Part shown: positions 28,221 through 39,009 of the stretch, piece after piece
Position numbering within the stretch: position 1 is the first letter of the stretch
Layout: each line of letters starts with the position of its first letter
Assembly (NCBI GenBank): GCA_015039365.1
Contig: WION01000030.1
Span: 186,001 to 250,000 of the forward strand
Direction of reading: 5' to 3'
Origin: Amanita rubescens
Lineage: Eukaryota > Basidiomycota > Agaricomycetes > Agaricales > Amanitaceae
DNA length: 64,000 nt
Program-made: the position numbers and the translations under genes
Notes under the pieces: generated by a model
What the model was told of the DNA's origin: nothing
Database searches by the model: none
What the model saw: only the letters and a program-made list of their open reading frames with translations

Positions 28221-31200
28221 ATGTCCGTAGCAAACGTCGTTGCTCGAATCGCCTACTTTGCTTCTGATGTTGTGCTGGAATCACAACCGATCCTTTCTTC
28301 GTTCACCTCAACATTAACGGAACATCGGCCGAAGGTACTACAACTCCCCTACGGTGCAGATCCTGGTTCCACTATCTTGCGGTACTCTAATGATGCCGTC
28401 GTATCATTCATGGCATCGTCCAATGCTCAACTGGTATCAAGACTTGCGTTACATCTCTCCGATCTTTCTTCCCGGCCTGCAGTACTCCATTTAGCTGTTA
28501 CTGACGACCTTTCTGACGTTCTTCAATTGCGGTCAGCGGTTCCGTACTTCGTTCTTTCGACTTCTCCCCAACAGGCCCACGATCACGCTCTTCTCACCTC
28601 GAGATTAGCTCGAGTGGAACATAAGGCCGTTATACACGCGTACTACACTAGCGGCGATGCTAGTAGTGTCGACCAAGTCCCTGAGGATCAGATCGCTCCC
28701 TTCTTGTTTGGTCCAAAGCGTCCAATCTCTTCTAATGGACACGCTATAGTAAACGGAGGCTCTCAGTCACTAGTCAACGGGTATCAGTTGAACGGACGGG
28801 CTAATGGCCACGCAAATGGCTATACCAACGGAAGCATCAACGGTTATGCCAACGGCCTTCCAGGCTTCCGACAAAGCGACGATCCGGACCTCGCCGATTT
28901 ATATTCGGCTTATATTTCTGCCGGTCTAGACACTTTGGCACTCACACGTAGACCGTTGAAGGCACTAAACTTGCACGGTGATCTACAATCACAAACTACT
29001 CTAGTCATCCTTGGACCTTATAACAATACTGAATCATCCAGCAATGAAACCATTATTACATTGTCATTGCTCAATCCTTTACTTCCTTCGCATCTTCTCA
29101 GTGCCATTCCCGCCAGCGCAAACCGCGTCGTCGTTCTTGAACAAGTTCGTAAATGGAATACAAAATGGCTACCGCTGTATCTGGACGTGGTCCAGGCTCT
29201 GCAGCAAAGAGACGCTTCGGACAGGCCTGTGGTCCAAAGTGCTGTTCTCGAGTCTGATGACAAAGCTGGGCTCTCCGGTGTCATGCATCGCGCTCTCGAT
29301 TCATCCGCGCTTCAAATTGGAGGTGCTTTGACAGGCCCAACGATTACTGTCCCACCTCGCATCCCTCGACACGAGTCTTCATACACGAAGATACTCTCGC
29401 ACCTCTTCGGTGAACGATTGGAGGTGACGAACTCCCCTTCCCTTATCGCTTCACTGGGTGATATCGCCACGAGCCCCGAGTTTGCGCTCGGACGTGTCAG
29501 GGGACAGCTGGAACATCGGAAAGAGCTTATAGACGCCGTTCAAGATCTGTTGCACGACGAAGAATTAAATCCCGAGTTACATCACCTCCTCAGCCAATGG
29601 ATCATGGTCAAGGATCATGCGGCAAAAAGCAGGGTAGTTGGCGACCAGATCGTTTCAAAACTGGAATCAGGTATCTCCAAGGATCCTCTGGCTTCGAAAA
29701 TACTTTCGTTGCGCTCTCACCTTCCAGCGCTTTCCCGGTGGATAATTGGCTCAGATGCCTGGTCTTATGACCTCGGCTCGTCTGGTCTGCATCATGCCAT
29801 CGCTTCTGGTCTCAATGTTAACATTCTTATCATTGACACTGTTCCCTACTCGAAAAGGAATAGTGCTGACCCCCATCGTCGCAAGCAGGATGTTGGGCTC
29901 TATGCGATGAATTATGGAAATGTCTACGTCGCTAGCGTTGCAGTATACAGCTCTTACGCCCAGGTCCTACAGGCTGTTGCAGAAGCTGATCGTTATGATG
30001 GACCCAGTGTCGTCCTTGCTTACCTGCCTTATCAAAATGAGGATGCGCCAGCGCTCGAAGTCCTCAAAGAGACCAAGCTGGCAGTAGATGTGGGTTATTG
30101 GCCTTTATATCGCTGGGACCCATCAAAGGAACGTCAAGGAAAAGAACCGTTTTCATTAGATTCGGATGCTATCAAGAACGAGTTACGACAGTTCTTGGAC
30201 CGTCAGAACCATCTGTCGCAACTTGTGCGTTCTAGGCCCGAAATTGCTGCTGAGCTTGTAAGCAGCCTAGGTGAAAATATCAAAGAGGCTCGCAAGAAAA
30301 GGGCACAGCAGTCGTACAACGAGCTGCTAACGTCATTGGATGCACCGCCGTTATTGGTTTTATATGCATCCGATGGCGGTAACGCCGAGAAGGTTGCCAA
30401 GAGGCTCGCGAACAGGGGCAAAGTTCGCGGGCTTACTACCACCGTTGCTACTTTTGACTCTATGCCCCTTGACAGCCTGGCAAACGAAGAGTATGTCGCA
30501 TTCGTCACATCAACCGCCGGTCAAGGAGAACCACCGCAAAATGGGCGTCAATTTTTCAAGGCAATCAACGCCGCGGCCGGGCGTGGCGAGCAATTGCTCA
30601 CCAAGCTCAAGTTCGCGGTCTTCGGCATGGGCGACAGCCATTACTGGCCTCGCCCCGAAGATGCTCATTACTACAACAAACCTGGAAAGGAGTTGAATGC
30701 GCGGTTGGAGGCCTTGGGTGGACAGGGCTTTGCCAACGTTGGACTGGGAGATGATCAAGACGCCGATGGGTACGAGACAGGCTATAAAGCCTGGGAGCCC
30801 CTCATTTGGAAGGCGCTTGGTGTCGACTCGATCGAAATAACAGAAGCTGAACCAGAGCCAATCACGAACGAACATATCAAGGTTGCGTCTGGGTACTTGC
30901 GTGGGACCATTGTGGAAGGTCTTGAAGATACGAGTACAGGTGCTTTGGCCCCGAGCGACACTCAGTTGACTAAATTCCATGGTATATACCAGCAAGACGA
31001 CCGCGATATCCGCGATGAGCGTCAAGTCGAAGGGCTTGAACCTGCTTACGCTTTCATGATTCGTGTGAGGATGCCTGGAGGTGTTTGCACTGCTAAGCAG
31101 TGGCTTCAGATGGATCAAATCGCTGATGAGCACGGATCGGGGACATTCAAGATCACAACTAGGCAAACGTTCCAGTTCCACGGTGTTATCAAGAGGCATC

Positions 31201-32846
31201 TCAAGTCAGCTATTCAAGATATCAATCGTGTGTTGCTGGACACGCTCGCTGCTTGTGGAGATGTTAACAGGTGTGTTGCACATTTTGTCCAATTTCGATG
31301 TATTGAACCGTCGCTAGGAACGTCATTTGCTCCTCCATACCCACGTTGTCAAATATACATGCCCAAGTATACGAATTTTCAAAGCAAGTTAGCGGGCATC
31401 TTATTCCAAGAACAACAGCATACCATGAGATTTGGCTAGACAAGAAAATGGTTGCGGGCGATGCGGTACAAGATTTTGAGCCATTTTATGGTGAATTTTA
31501 CCTCCCGCGAAAGGTATGATTAGCCGCACTTCCTGTCACAACTTCTTACATTGGACAATCTAGTTCAAAATTGCTGTTGCTGTTCCTCCTACGAACGATG
31601 TGGATGTATTTGCCAACGACGTCGGATTCATCGCCATTGTTAATTCTCGTGGAGAATTGGTCGGATTCAACGTAGCTGTTGGAGGCGGCATGGGTGTCAC
31701 TCATGGAAACAAGAAGACCTACCCACGCGCAGGCGAACGAGATTGGATTCTGCACCGTCGAGCAAGGGAAATACTGTAGCAGAAAAAATTATGCTTGTTC
31801 AACGCGACAATGGAAATCGTGTAGAGTGCGTATATTATCGCCCCTTACATTCTTAAAGTGCAATCCTGACATGCGTGCCATAGCCGTAAGAACGCGCGTC
31901 TTAAGTACACAATCGACAGAATGGGCTTCGGATGTCTTCAAAGCCAAAGTGGAAGAGCTTCTCGGATATGAACTCGAAGCTCCTCGACCTTATTCATTTG
32001 ACCGGAACATCGACGACTTTGGCTGGCACCGTGGCTCAGATGGAAAGCATCATTTCATGATGTTTATCGAAAATGGACGAATCCAGGACGAGCCAGGAAA
32101 AGAATTCAAGAAAGGTTTGCGCGAGATCGCAAAGGTGCACAAAGGGGAGTTCAGGTTGACGGCAAACCAACATTTGATGCTGTCTGATATACCGGGGGAA
32201 GAGGTGCCTCGTATAAAAGCACTCTTGGCACAGTACAAGTTGGACAACTTGTCCTATACGGGACTGAGATTGTCCAGCTCCGCCTGCGTCGCGTTCCCAA
32301 CATGCGGATTGGCCATGGCCGAATCAGAACGGGTGAGTGCCTTGGTAATGATGTTCAGTTGGATCAGCTGTTCAGACAGCCATGTTAGTACCTCCCGCTT
32401 CTCATCGACAAAGTTGAAAAGATCTGCGAAGTAAACGGTCTCAGAAATGATTCGATCGTTATGCGCATGACCGGGTGCCCCAACGGCTGCGCTAGACCAT
32501 ATCTTGCGGAAGTCGCGTTCGTGGGCAAGGCCCCGGGAACGTACTCTATGCTTCTTGGAGGTGGATATTATGGGCAGCGCTTGAACAAGATTTTCAGGGG
32601 TACGCCTTTTCTTGGCTTGTGTGGTACGCGGCTCTGATGGATCTGGTAGAAACGGTAACTGAACCCGAGATACTTGCTATTCTTCGACCAATGATCAAAC
32701 GATACGCTCTGGAGCGCCGGGAAGGAGAGCGTTTTGGTGATTGGACAATAAGGGCTGGATACATTTCTGCGACGACAGAGGGTAAGGCCTGGTACGAAGG
32801 CATGGGTGGAGAAGGGGAACACCGCGAGATTGCAGTGGCAGCATAG
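28221..32846 (+). CDS. MET5: Sulfite reductase (NADPH) beta subunit, Met5-type, with apparent frameshifts
   Basis: Fungal Met5 carries a pyruvate:ferredoxin-like region, a flavodoxin domain and the siroheme/4Fe-4S reductase. All three are here. Exon 1 (28221-31270) starts [16 protein letters not shown]. It has an Asn-Gly-rich linker (28,735-28,860) and the FMN loop [20 protein letters not shown] near 30,361, then [15 protein letters not shown]. Exons 31318-31513 and 31564 onward follow. Siroheme cysteines are in [13 protein letters not shown] and [10 protein letters not shown]. The C-terminus is [10 protein letters not shown]. The enzyme reduces sulfite to sulfide in sulfur assimilation. In exon 3 the conserved frame is broken by three single extra bases, at 31735-31738, 31775 and 31930/31931. 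As written, translation would stop at TAG 31,776 region. Either the locus is a recent pseudogene or these are sequence errors. Confidence 0.9.
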
Positions 32847-33038
32847 AAGATAGAAAGTTTGGTTATTTAACCCTATGTATATCAAAAAACGACACTCGTT
32901 GTTTCACCAAGAGCCTCTCTGATGGACTTCAACAGCTTGTCCAGAGGGTAAGGTCTGGAACGTGAGGTGGAGAAGGGAAACACCGCGGTGGCAGCATAAT
33001 AGAAAGTTTGGTTATTTAACTATATCAAAAAAGACAAG
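32805..33038. repeat. Tandem duplication of the MET5 and AGX1 3' ends
   Basis: The last MET5 codons and 3' flank (32805-32892, GGTGGAGAAGGGGAACACCG, then AGAAAGTTTGGTTATTTAAC) recur at 32964-33038. Between them, 32899-32947 is a decayed copy of the aminotransferase C-terminal coding end (CGAGAGCCTCTCTGATGGAC-like), whose true version is at 33122-33170. The unit is thus one MET5-tail/AGX1-tail junction duplicated in tandem, about 155 bp, with drift between the copies. Confidence 0.75.
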
Positions 33039-33107
33039 AATTCGTATCCACTCCAATCCAGGTCATGTCGCCGACCATAGGTTTCTACAATGGTATCCAT
33101 ACTTCAC

Positions 33108-34890
33108 TCATTGTTTGGAAGACATTATTTCACCGAGAGCCTCTCTGATGGACTTCAGAACCTTGTCTACATCGCCTCGTTCCTCATCTATCGCCGTTAC
33201 GCCCATGTGTCTACGAACGAATTTAATTTAAATACAAGATGAAGAGCAGAACCAACGTACCCAATCCGGAAATACATATCTGGGATATGGACTTGTAAGA
33301 CCACGGAAGGAGGAAGAAAACATAACAACAGCTTACCTTTGATCTCCTTATGCACACCACCGGCGACCACGACGCCCTTGTTGGCCAACCGTGGTAATAA
33401 GTCACCTCCAGTCACTCCCTGAGGATAGTACAACTATCCATTCATTCAATCAACACGGCAACAGATATAGACCACATCATGCTTACCGCCGTCATTCCAT
33501 TAGCCCTTTCTTCCAACTTCTCCGCGACAAATTTGAGTCCAAGTTTCTCTACACCCTGTCTGATCTTCTCTGTCGTCTTCCTGTGACGTTCTAGGCGTTC
33601 TTGAAGAGGAATAGAGTTGGAGCGAAGTATGAGCTGCAAGGACGCATGGTATGCATAGATGAGATTGACGGGTGGAGTGGCGAAATATGCAGCCCGGTTC
33701 TCTTCGTACGCTTTCATGATGGGAAGCCAGCTTTTTGGCACTAAGTCTCTCCATTTTTGCAATGAGAAAGGAAAGAGCTGCTTACTTATCCCACGACGCA
33801 TAGTAGGATGCGACCGGTGTCTTGCGGGCACGATATACGGCCAAAGCACGCTGACTCGCTGCCAGGATGGACAATCCAGGGGGTGCGCCGAGACCCTTTT
33901 GACTGGCGCTGAGAATGACGTCGACATCCCAATCGTCCATTCTCAATTCTTCGCTTGCGACAGAGCATACAGCGTCTACGGAAACCTGACGCGCAAACGT
34001 GATTTCAGCATTCCGCCTGCAAAAGAATGGGAAAAGAGGCACATACCAGCGTTTGAGGCGAAATGCGACGTACGACCTCCGTCAAGGCCTTTACGTTGCT
34101 CAACACTCCCGTAGAGGTATCAACATGAGTAATGGTAACAAGTTTATACTGTTTTTGTCTAAGAGCTCCTTCTAGTTGAGAAGGGGTAACGGCAGCACCG
34201 ATGGGTGCATTGAGTTGGGTAACATTGGCGCCATATGCCTTCAAGCTGGGACGTGTGAGTAACGGTAGGGGGCAACGAAGCAAAACACGTACCAGGCAGC
34301 GAAACCGCCCCCAAAGTAACCGCTGTGCAGCACGAGGACATCATTCCCTGATTCGACCAAGTTGGCGGATACCTGGTCCCAGCCGAGCGTTCCACTGCCG
34401 CTAACAAGGAACGGCTGTGCGTCTTTCGTCAATAGGACCTCCCTAGAGCCGTTGATCTCGCCATCAAGCACCGTCGATCATGACGATATAAGAATGCAGC
34501 GTACCGAGTCATGCGAATGCATTCTCCAAAGACGTGGACGAACTCGGAAGAGACGTGCGACATCGAAGGGTGAGCATTGGCATAGAGGACTTCATCCGCA
34601 ACCTCGATAGGTCCTGGAATGCTGCATAAAAGAGATTTATCTCAGCAAAAGTGATCATCTAATGATAGCCATCAGTTGACTGACACAAGAAGCCTAATAG
34701 ATGCCGCTGTGTACGTTAGTTCCCCCACAATGCCTGTATGAGGACCTACTTGTGAGGAGCCTTATTCAAGGAGATCAGGGATTACTCGGGGATGAAAGGA
34801 GGGTACACAAACCTGTTTGAACTGGGGTGAGGACATGGCGTAACGGACCAAAGGGCGAGTGATGCGAGTAAGCCTGGGTATGGTGAACAT
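33108..34890 (-). CDS. AGX1: Alanine:glyoxylate / serine:pyruvate aminotransferase
   Basis: Class V PLP enzyme. Exon 1 (34890-34813) encodes a basic leader (MFTIPRLTRITRPLVRYAM) that looks like a mitochondrial presequence. Two micro-exons follow, 34760-34750 (11 nt) and 34693-34685 (9 nt), then the exon from 34621. Joined they give APHKLLVIPGPIEVADEVLY, the family opening. Next come NAHPSMSHVSSEFVHVFGEC, LVSGSGTLGWDQ, ITHVDTSTGVLSNVKAL, DVDVILSASQKGLGAPPGLS (Lys is the PLP lysine), YYASWDK, YFATPPVNLIYAY and, at the end, HMGVTA-like sequence and ALGEIMSSKQ. It converts glyoxylate and alanine to glycine and pyruvate. The gene converges on MET5, and its 3' end is partly duplicated. All key residues seen are intact. 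Confidence 0.9.
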
Positions 34891-35096
34891 GGTATTAGAA
34901 CGGCATTTCTAAGCTAAAAAAGCGCCGGATGCGGCACTCCGATATGAGACGGATCAGAGGCTGCGGAGAACCGGTAGCGGAGGTATCAATTTTTTATTCA
35001 TCCGAGGTGTATCTACAACAGACGATTCGCCTAATTAACATGCCGTTCCGAGGCATCGTGAACGAGAAAAAAAACGAATAGAAGTAGAAGAGATAC

Positions 35097-36984
35097 TCAG
35101 ATCGCACCCTTTATGCCGACCCTACGATACTTTTCCTCAAACGCCTCCCTCAGCTGGCGATACGCATTTTTGCAATCCAGGTTCTTCTTCTTATCAGGAT
35201 CGTTTGGATTCTGGAACAAGCCTGCCGAGTGATTAATTAAAAATGTCCTCGCGTCATCTAGCGACTCAAACGCGAGCTCTCTTTGAATGAAGCTGAGTGG
35301 GATAGAATGGTATCTGTTGGTTCACTTGATAAGTTAAACCATCGAACATCGAACATCAAGAACGTACGCTTTGGTTATGACAAGTAGAGCTTTCACCCTC
35401 TCCCGATTAATAAAATGATCCATGATATATGCGCCCATATTCGGGGCGTCTTCATATAACTGAAATAACGAATGATAATTTCCCATTGAGAGAGCCCTGG
35501 ACACACTCAGAGCATGCTTCACTGCATCGTCCGCTTTCTGTCTGGGTGTTAGTTGACCTACAAATAAATTCAATTCTGCAGGGAACGTCAAGACAAGTTC
35601 CACAATTATAACAAAGCGTACCGCTTCGATTTAACCCGTGTAGAAGCATAAGGATACGATATGCGGTAAATTCTTCTACTCTGCCTGGTATCCCAAGTTC
35701 ATAGAGCATTTTGAGTGTTGCCTGACACTGATTGTACTCTACCATATCGTCCTGGAGAATATTCAGACTCAACTTCTTTGGTTGACTACACACTTACGCT
35801 TTCGAGAGCCATCCGAGCATGTATTTCATAGACTTGCACAGTAAACTCATTCTTGATGCGTTGAATCTAATGCCAAACACGGAAAGGTAAGTAACGAGTA
35901 TAAAAGGTGTGACAGATGGCACCAGGGACGCACCGTCAGATCTTGCCTCAAGCTTTTGAACTGGCTACATATCCAGTTGTAAGAAACTTTTTCTCGCCAT
36001 TTCTTTTTCAGTTCAATCAAAGTCTGCTGAAGAACAGGATAAGGCCGTATCTGCTCGGGTTTAGGGTCCTGGAATCAAATAGTGATTAAGGCAGAGAAAA
36101 TGGGTAAAAATAAAAAGAGGTGGTGCGCATACTGTTGTTAGTCTTAGATAGTCCTTGAAAATCTCTTGCGAAGTTCCGACTATGGTGTGTCGGTCCCAAT
36201 CAATCACGTTCTGTCCAGTTACTAAGCATGCGAGAGCACTCTGCCATGTGGAGCACCACGCACAGGATCTGCTTCAGGGTCATCCGCGGCGGCGGCATCT
36301 AGACCATATGGCGACGCAGACCGAGACAGAAGACTCTTGCTCTCGAACAAATGTCCACGGTGTAAGTTTGCCTTGGGTAGAGACGGTCCAGCACCATTGC
36401 TGATGCCGGAACCGCCACTTACTTGTAATGTTTTCTTCCGCTCAGGTTCAACAGCGAAGCGTGCAGCCCGTCTTTCTAAAGCTGCTTGGTCATTCGGATC
36501 AAACGCGGACGATGCTGTTGTTGTAGTTGTAGGGTACCCATAAGCTCCCATATTCTGCAGGTGCTTCTGCGCTTTTTTAGCCTTCTTACTTGACGTAGGA
36601 TGTTCCGTTCTGTGAAGTTGTTTAGCTCAGTCAGACGTTAAAAAAAAGGCTCTTTTGCGCACGTCTTCCGTTTGAGACTGTTCAGAACTGGCGGGGGTTT
36701 GGGTTGCAAACTGGTCCCAAAGAATTTGAGTTAAACATTTCTCAACCATATAGCAACAGCACCTTTGCAATTGCACTGCAGCCCAATCGGTCGTCCATAG
36801 TGCTTGGGCTGCAAAAGCTTCACTTATTACCTTCTTGAGCTCGGTTTGAGCATCTGCTCTGTTAGCGTCTGTCATTTGACCAAGACACTTTGCGACCCAT
36901 TCTCTGGGAGTTCATGTCAATAAATAAAGTGTGCACACGAGTAAAAGCTAACTTGAGCTGTGGTGGCCAGGAATCCGAGGACAT
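35097..36984 (-). CDS. THP3: SAC3/GANP domain protein, THP3-like
   Basis: The start is MSSDSWPPQLK, spliced over an intron to EWVAKCLGQMTDANRADAQT, a conserved N-terminal module of LENG8/Thp3 proteins. A low-complexity middle follows (TTTTTASSAFDPNDQAALER). The SAC3/GANP helical domain comes last: EQIRPYPVLQQTLIELKKKW, FTVQVYEMHARMALES, DMVEYNQCQATLKMLYELG, FTAYRILMLLHGLNRS, ALSVSRALSMGNYHSLFQLY, and the end FEEKYRRVGIKGAI. Yeast Thp3 works with Csn12 in transcription elongation and mRNA processing. The length of about 480 aa is normal. It sits 110 nt downstream of the cytochrome c1 stop, in the same direction. Confidence 0.85.
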
Positions 36985-37094
36985 AGTAGTGATGAATACG
37001 AGGTTAAGCCGCGAGGATCACACCGGTCATGGTATAACAAATAGACGTAAACAGACTAAATATACTACGAGTCGATTGTCTATGCTAAAACTTT

Positions 37095-38399
37095 CTAATG
37101 TGTCTTACCAGTCGGTGGGTTATACACTACGCCTCATTAGTATCTTTTCAATCCATATGATCACACAACTTACCAATCTTCCGGTTCTTGATTGGCGACC
37201 ATTTGAATCGCTTCACATATAAACTCAGCAGAGTCAAAGCAGAGCATAAAATCACTGCCTTGATGCCGTATTGTTTCCGTATGTCGTGCTCGGGCTCTGC
37301 TGCCCAGTTGAGGAATGTAACAACATCCTTGGCCAATTGTGAAGTCGTGGCAGGAGTTCCTGCAAGACATCTCAACAAGGATCCCAAATACACGGAAAGA
37401 ATCGTACCGTCTTCGAATTCAACCAGGCCATCGAAAAGAACGCGAGCCATGGAGATTGCACCACCTGGGAAGTAGGGGTTATAGTTCATCCCTTCACGGA
37501 CCTCAACACCCGCTGGGGGGTCGATGTAGCCAGTCAGAAGCGAAAAGATATAATCCTTGCCCTTCTGTCAGATTCAAACCTCTTCTGCAATACACTACAC
37601 TTACTGCACCACCATGACGAGCTTTGACGATCAAACTCAAGTCGGGGGGCAAAGCGCCACCATTGCTAGCGCGGGCAGCTTGCTCATTGGGGTATGGTGC
37701 AGGCATATAATCGGAAAGTTTTCCAGGGCGTTGGAACATCTCTCCCTGATCATCCGGGCCATCCGTATATTCTACTTCTTCTGCCATTGCGCGGGCTTCA
37801 TCGGCAGTGTGCGATACGCCGACGAGATTACGCCAAGCGATGCGGTCCAACGAGTGACATGCGGCACAAACTTCGCGGTAGACTTGGTAACCCCTTCGAA
37901 TGCTGTTTTTCAACGTGATAAGTTAGCTGTTCCTTACAACCAGCACCGCGACCGGTCTGCTTACCTGGCATGGTCAAATGAATCGAACAAACCATTGTGT
38001 GACCACGGATGTGCAGTAGGGTGCAATCCCTCGTCTGCAAGACCGCTGGCATGCACTTCCCCGATGAACGGAAGCGTGCCGTATAAATGTGTGTACCAGG
38101 CTATTGACCCGATGGTCAAAGCAGAAAGTGACGCGACTGTTGCACGAGAGTTTGCGAATGCCTTGAGTTATTCTCAACACTTGGTCAGGTTAAGCACATG
38201 ATACATGACGTACCTCAAAAGTTGACGATGAGGAATGGGTGGAGGCGTTTCGGACCTGGCCGTGACGTCCTTGTTAAAAGTGTTGCATAGCACTATTCCG
38301 CGTTGTACGCACCGAAACAAATGCAGAACGGGCATATGCGGAGACACAGCCGTGGCCTGCAGCTTTTCTCAAGGCTCCCGCAGACAGCCTCGAGAACAT
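37095..38399 (-). CDS. CYT1: Cytochrome c1, heme protein of complex III
   Basis: Several exons. Exon 1 (38399-38313) is a mitochondrial presequence, [21 protein letters not shown] second exon encodes [14 protein letters not shown] and is followed by [20 protein letters not shown], the sorting membrane segment. The mature protein starts near [20 protein letters not shown], with c-type heme motif [20 protein letters not shown], the Met-ligand region [20 protein letters not shown], and the C-terminal anchor ([20 protein letters not shown]). It ends [19 protein letters not shown] through a last short exon. It transfers electrons from the Rieske protein to cytochrome c in the inner membrane. All ligands are present. 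Confidence 0.92.
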
Positions 38400-39009
38400 T
38401 TTGGTTCTAGGATTTTGGAGGAGAGTGACGACGAAGTTATCACGTCACGCGTGTGACACACTCAACGGAATGAACCGGAGGGGATATTGGCTACAGGTAC
38501 TCTTCCGTATCTATTAGTACAGTCATAATATTTCGCCCATCTGCACTGAGCTAGTGAGGTCACACGGCTAGGCGTCCGGTGACATATCATGTCTGTCATC
38601 GACACGTTGGATGGAAAACAGTGCTAGTATAACGAGGATTTACAGGACGGATGGGAAAGAATCATTCGCCCCAGGCTCAATCATCATTCGCGTGAACAAT
38701 CTCTAAAATAACGGATTACAACGCGCGAAATTAATTCTGCAAAGCCGCATTCTGCTAGCCACGACTCGAGAAGATTCAATTTTGGGCCTGCGCCGGTGCG
38801 TTCAATTTCCTTTCTGTTCATGCAATCCTGAAAAAAACAGTTGTTTGATGGACAGTTTAACGTTTAACCTCCAAACTAGTATTAGTCACGACGACGACCG
38901 CAGGCGGCTCTTAAAAAATTGTCGGTTCTTGCCACGACGAGCTGTGTGGATCAGAACGTGTGATATCAATTATGCCGTAGCACGTGACCATCATTGCTAG
39001 TTCCTCCAA
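38400..39009. other. Intergenic region between CYT1 and dynein IC, holding a dispersed repeat
   Basis: 610 nt between divergent starts. Apart from the repeat at 38554-38697 (listed separately) I see no gene. The open frame at 38782-39000 overlaps the likely dynein promoter and does not look coding. Confidence 0.4.
38554..38697 (+). repeat. Dispersed repeat, copy 2
   Basis: Matches the reverse complement of 27130-27311 from GTGAGGTCACACGGCTAGGC through GATGGAAAACAGTGCTAGTA to TCATTCGCGTGAAC. It lacks the 33 nt present in copy 1. It lies in the upstream region of two housekeeping genes, so it may have inserted there after the promoters formed. Confidence 0.75.

Noticed and set aside
30510..31199. 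229-codon minus-strand frame inside MET5.
   Set aside because: It is antisense to conserved flavodoxin and reductase codons. A shadow frame.
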